A DNA stretch of 64,000 nt. Origin: Cytophagaceae bacterium (GTDB lineage Bacteria; Bacteroidota; Bacteroidia; Cytophagales; Cyclobacteriaceae). The stretch spans positions 4,065,234-4,129,233 of the forward strand of contig CP030886.1 in assembly GCA_006969745.1 (NCBI GenBank). Reading direction: 5' to 3'. Positions 61,440 to 64,000 of this stretch are shown one piece after another; positions within the stretch are counted from its first letter, which is position 1; each line of letters opens with the position of its first letter. The notes beneath the pieces are model-generated. The model saw only the letters and a program-made list of their open reading frames with translations, made no database searches and was not told the DNA's origin. The translations under genes and the position numbers were made by a program.

Positions 61440-63806
61440 CTAAAAGTCTGCTGATATTCTGAAATTCAAAAACCTTGCCGATAATGAATTGGGTATTGCA
61501 AGTTGAGCTCCGGTGACATCCTGTATCCACGAATATGATAGTGTGTTGTCCGCACCAAGCACATTCAACACTTCAGCCCTTAACCATAAGGTTCTCAGAT
61601 ACTTATGATTGCTCAATTTAAATGATTTTGATAATCCAATATCCACTCTATAGTATTCATCTCCTGAAAAAATATTTCTTGCATTTATTTCGTTGGGTGG
61701 TCCTAATGGATAGCCAGATCCAAATACCGTATTGACGTAAACCCGCATGCTAGGATCATTCGGCAGGTGATCTTCAAAGTAAAATGCCAGGTTGATGCGC
61801 TGGTCTGACGGTCGCCTTATAAATCCCTTTTCATCCTCAGCTATGTCTTCTTGTGTGTTTAGAATGCCAAGACTAAACCAGGACTGTGTACCCGGAATAA
61901 ATTCTCCATTAATTCTAAAATCAAATCCATAGGCTATTGCTTTGGCGTCATTATTGGCAAAGTATCGCAAACGCACATTGTCGATATCATAGGCAATGAC
62001 ATTATCAAGCGATTTGTAATACACCTCTGTGGAAAACAAGAATGGACGATTCCACCAGCTCAATACTCGTTCCATCGCACCAATAATATGAAGGGATTGC
62101 TGTGCTTCCACGTTATCCCGTAGTGCGCCGGTTTGATCTCTGAGTTCTCGATAGAAAGGCGGCTGACTGTATTTGCCTACTGATACCCTGAATGAAGTCT
62201 CCCGATCCCAATTAGGTTTAAATCGGTATATCAGTCGCGGACTAAACAATAACTCTCCATTGTAATCAAGGTGATTTAGCCTTATTCCGACATTTACTGC
62301 GTGCATAGAGTCTTTGGTGAAAATAGTGGTCTGCAGATATCCGGTCAATGAGGTGGTATTAAGATCCAATTCATTAAAGGTGCTTTCATTTATGCTGACA
62401 AATCCAGCAGAATCCAAAAAGGAGTATTCATTTAATTCATCATTGATGATGTTTCGATTATAACCAATGCCGGCTTCCAATATTGACCAATCGGATAGCA
62501 AATATTCATTACGCCATTCTGTGTTGTAGATCTGGGCTTCCAGTCTATTTCTACCGTAATTAAAATTGGTTCCTATACCTCGAACCACGACACACTCATT
62601 GAAACTGTTGGAACCGGGATTGTTGTCAACATCGCAAATACGATATGCACCTTCAACATTGTAATTCTCACGCTCAGAGGTATACACTCCTGAAAATATC
62701 CATCTACTTAAAAACTTGTTGGACCATCGATGAGAAAGGTTAAATCCGCTTTGATAGGTATCATAATCCAATCTTTCCCTTCCTTCAAAAGCCGTCTGAA
62801 CACGTAGGTTTTGAGACACTGATCCAAACTCTGTGGTTTGCGATTCCGGCAATGTAAGGTATCTGTTTCTCCCATACGCTAGTAACCAGTTTAGCTTGGT
62901 GCGATTGATTTGTTGGCTGTTTTTACCGGAAAGATCAAAGGTGAAAAATGCCTGAGCATCGGTATAGGAAGGTAAATACTGCCCTTCAGTCTCTAGTGTA
63001 TTTAGCAAATAACGTGAATCTCTGTGCCGCGCTCCAAACAGGTACTGAATGTTATCATCAACGCGATTTCCGATAAATGCGGTACCTCCCAGAAGACCAA
63101 AGTTTATCTGACCTTCCAGAGATTCAGGTTCTTTGTAATCGATATTCAGCGAAGAAGAGAGTTTATCTCCATATTTTGATTCCCAGCCTCCTGCATAGAA
63201 ATTGATGTCTCCTACGAGATCCGGATTAATAAAGCTCAATCCTTCTTGACGTCCAGCATTCGCCAGAAAAGGGCGATAGACCGGTATATCATTGACATAG
63301 ACGAGATTTTCATCGAAATTCCCACCTCTTACATTATATGCAGATGAAAGTTCATTGTTTCCTGCGACACCCGGAAGTGTCAACAGAACCTTATTAAAAT
63401 CACCAAAAGCTGAAGGGAGGTTTTGAGCGGATTTAGGATCAAGCCTTGTGGCTGGATCAATGGCATCTTTGGCGCGCTGCCCCTCTACCTGAACATCTTC
63501 CAGCTGAGTTGCTTCAGGTTTCATCGTTACAATAAAGTCGCTTATTCCTGTAGGGATATCGCTCAGCTCATGCATGCCATATTGTACATGGGAGAAAATA
63601 AGATCGTAAGTGCCTGAATTAATTTCTAAGATAAAATAGCCATTTGCATTCGAGATTGTACCAATGGTTCGGTCGGATTTTACAATGACATTGACCGCTG
63701 GTATAGGTTCACCCTGATCATCTACTATTCTACCCTCTATTATATCCTGCTGCGCGAATAAGGATACATTCGACAATACCAGAATCAGGAAAATCAGGTG
63801 TTTCAA
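61440..63806 (-). CDS. TonB-dependent outer-membrane receptor
   Basis: About 788 residues if translation starts at the TTG giving (M)KHLIFLILVLSNVSLFAQ, a clean signal peptide placed four bases after the rpe stop. An ATG at 63851 would put 15 extra residues in front and overlap rpe. A carboxypeptidase-regulatory-like domain ('IEGRIVDDQGEPIPAVNVIV') is followed by a plug ('SAQNLPSAFGDFNKVLLTLPGV', 'YNVRGGNFDENLVYVNDI') and a 22-stranded barrel ending in FRISADF. No SusD partner is adjacent. The substrate is unknown. Confidence 0.9.
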   Translation of the reverse strand: MKHLIFLILVLSNVSLFAQQDIIEGRIVDDQGEPIPAVNVIVKSDRTIGTISNANGYFILEINSGTYDLIFSHVQYGMHELSDIPTGISDFIVTMKPEATQLEDVQVEGQRAKDAIDPATRLDPKSAQNLPSAFGDFNKVLLTLPGVAGNNELSSAYNVRGGNFDENLVYVNDIPVYRPFLANAGRQEGLSFINPDLVGDINFYAGGWESKYGDKLSSSLNIDYKEPESLEGQINFGLLGGTAFIGNRVDDNIQYLFGARHRDSRYLLNTLETEGQYLPSYTDAQAFFTFDLSGKNSQQINRTKLNWLLAYGRNRYLTLPESQTTEFGSVSQNLRVQTAFEGRERLDYDTYQSGFNLSHRWSNKFLSRWIFSGVYTSERENYNVEGAYRICDVDNNPGSNSFNECVVVRGIGTNFNYGRNRLEAQIYNTEWRNEYLLSDWSILEAGIGYNRNIINDELNEYSFLDSAGFVSINESTFNELDLNTTSLTGYLQTTIFTKDSMHAVNVGIRLNHLDYNGELLFSPRLIYRFKPNWDRETSFRVSVGKYSQPPFYRELRDQTGALRDNVEAQQSLHIIGAMERVLSWWNRPFLFSTEVYYKSLDNVIAYDIDNVRLRYFANNDAKAIAYGFDFRINGEFIPGTQSWFSLGILNTQEDIAEDEKGFIRRPSDQRINLAFYFEDHLPNDPSMRVYVNTVFGSGYPLGPPNEINARNIFSGDEYYRVDIGLSKSFKLSNHKYLRTLWLRAEVLNVLGADNTLSYSWIQDVTGAQLAIPNSLSARFLNFRISADF

Positions 63807-63810
63807 CTGA

Positions 63811-64000
63811 TCAGGAGTTTTTGAGATTTGCAATGGTCTGGGCAGGATCATCTGACTTAAAAACGAAGCTTCCGGCTACAAGCATATCCGCACCGGCATT
63901 AAAAAGTTCACCGGCATTTTTATCATTTACTCCGCCATCAATTTCGATGATGATTTCAGGATTGATTTGATCAACCATTTTTTTGAGCTTTTTAACTTTA
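63811..64000 (-). CDS. rpe: Ribulose-phosphate 3-epimerase, C-terminal part
   Basis: The visible 62 residues include 'IIIEIDGGVNDKNAGELFNAGADMLVAGSFVF', the last barrel strands of ribulose-phosphate 3-epimerase with the catalytic Asp in IDGG and the phosphate-binding GS of VAGSFVF. The N-terminus lies beyond the window. The enzyme interconverts ribulose 5-phosphate and xylulose 5-phosphate in the pentose phosphate pathway. The TonB receptor gene follows closely. Confidence 0.93.
   Translation of the reverse strand, partial: KVKKLKKMVDQINPEIIIEIDGGVNDKNAGELFNAGADMLVAGSFVFKSDDPAQTIANLKNS

Overview
The window comes from a marine-type Bacteroidetes (Cytophagales-like) chromosome. The evidence is AT-rich DNA, a T9SS C-terminal sorting domain, TonB-dependent receptor and BACON/TIG lipoprotein families, near absence of Shine-Dalgarno sequences, and promoters with the Bacteroidetes -7 element TAnnTTTG. 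Assignment below the order is a guess.

Layout. (1) 1-9.7 kb: secreted and surface proteins (TIG/Kelch lipoproteins, a BACON-propeller lipoprotein, a predicted beta-barrel, a T9SS-exported propeller) around greB. (2) 10.0-14.5 kb: a Mu/Tn5053-like transposition module. It has a DDE transposase, a MuB/TniB-type ATPase without the Walker A lysine, a 57-residue orphan, a DUF2384 antitoxin-domain protein, an Xre regulator and a serine resolvase. (3) 14.6-38.9 kb: a large metal-homeostasis island. It holds a CusA-type RND pump with OMF and adaptor, DUF3347 proteins, an HMA-AraC regulator, a Cu P-type ATPase, DUF2911 and TlpA lipoproteins, a DtxR-type regulator divergent from a di-heme/Rieske/porin/Fur operon, a second CzcA-type pump fused to TolC with its adaptor, and a CDF exporter interrupted by an in-frame TGA at a Trp position. 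(4) 38.9-45.0 kb: a defence/accessory island. It has an Xre regulator, a three-gene operon ending in a metallophosphoesterase, two decayed genes, and an HTH / TIR-APAZ / short-pAgo operon, which is a SPARTA-type immune system. (5) 45.4-52.3 kb: a TPR histidine kinase and a sulfur cluster (YeeE/YedE pair, persulfide dioxygenase-rhodanese, SulP, Crp/Fnr regulator). (6) 52.3-64 kb: core genes: TPR protein, gyrA, an FKBP-type PPIase, a thiamine-binding-like protein, a COG3014/LpoB pair, a TonB receptor and rpe.

How the parts work together. The metal island pairs export of monovalent (CusA signature) and divalent (CzcA signature) metals with accessory metal-binding lipoproteins and three different metalloregulators. 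The sulfur cluster appears to be one regulon: the same 14-bp palindrome sits at the same distance from the same -7 element (TACTTTTG) upstream of both the persulfide dioxygenase operon and sulP, a class-II activator layout, and a Crp/Fnr gene is adjacent. The SPARTA operon is translationally coupled throughout (ATGA and TGATG junctions) and begins with its own Xre regulator next to a perfect-arm inverted repeat.

The most interesting items are the Xre-led SPARTA operon, the transposition operon carrying a DUF2384 protein whose decayed relative lies 30 kb away beside SPARTA, the shared Crp promoter architecture, and the RND-TolC fusion with an apparent internal signal peptide. No tRNA, rRNA or CRISPR array was seen.
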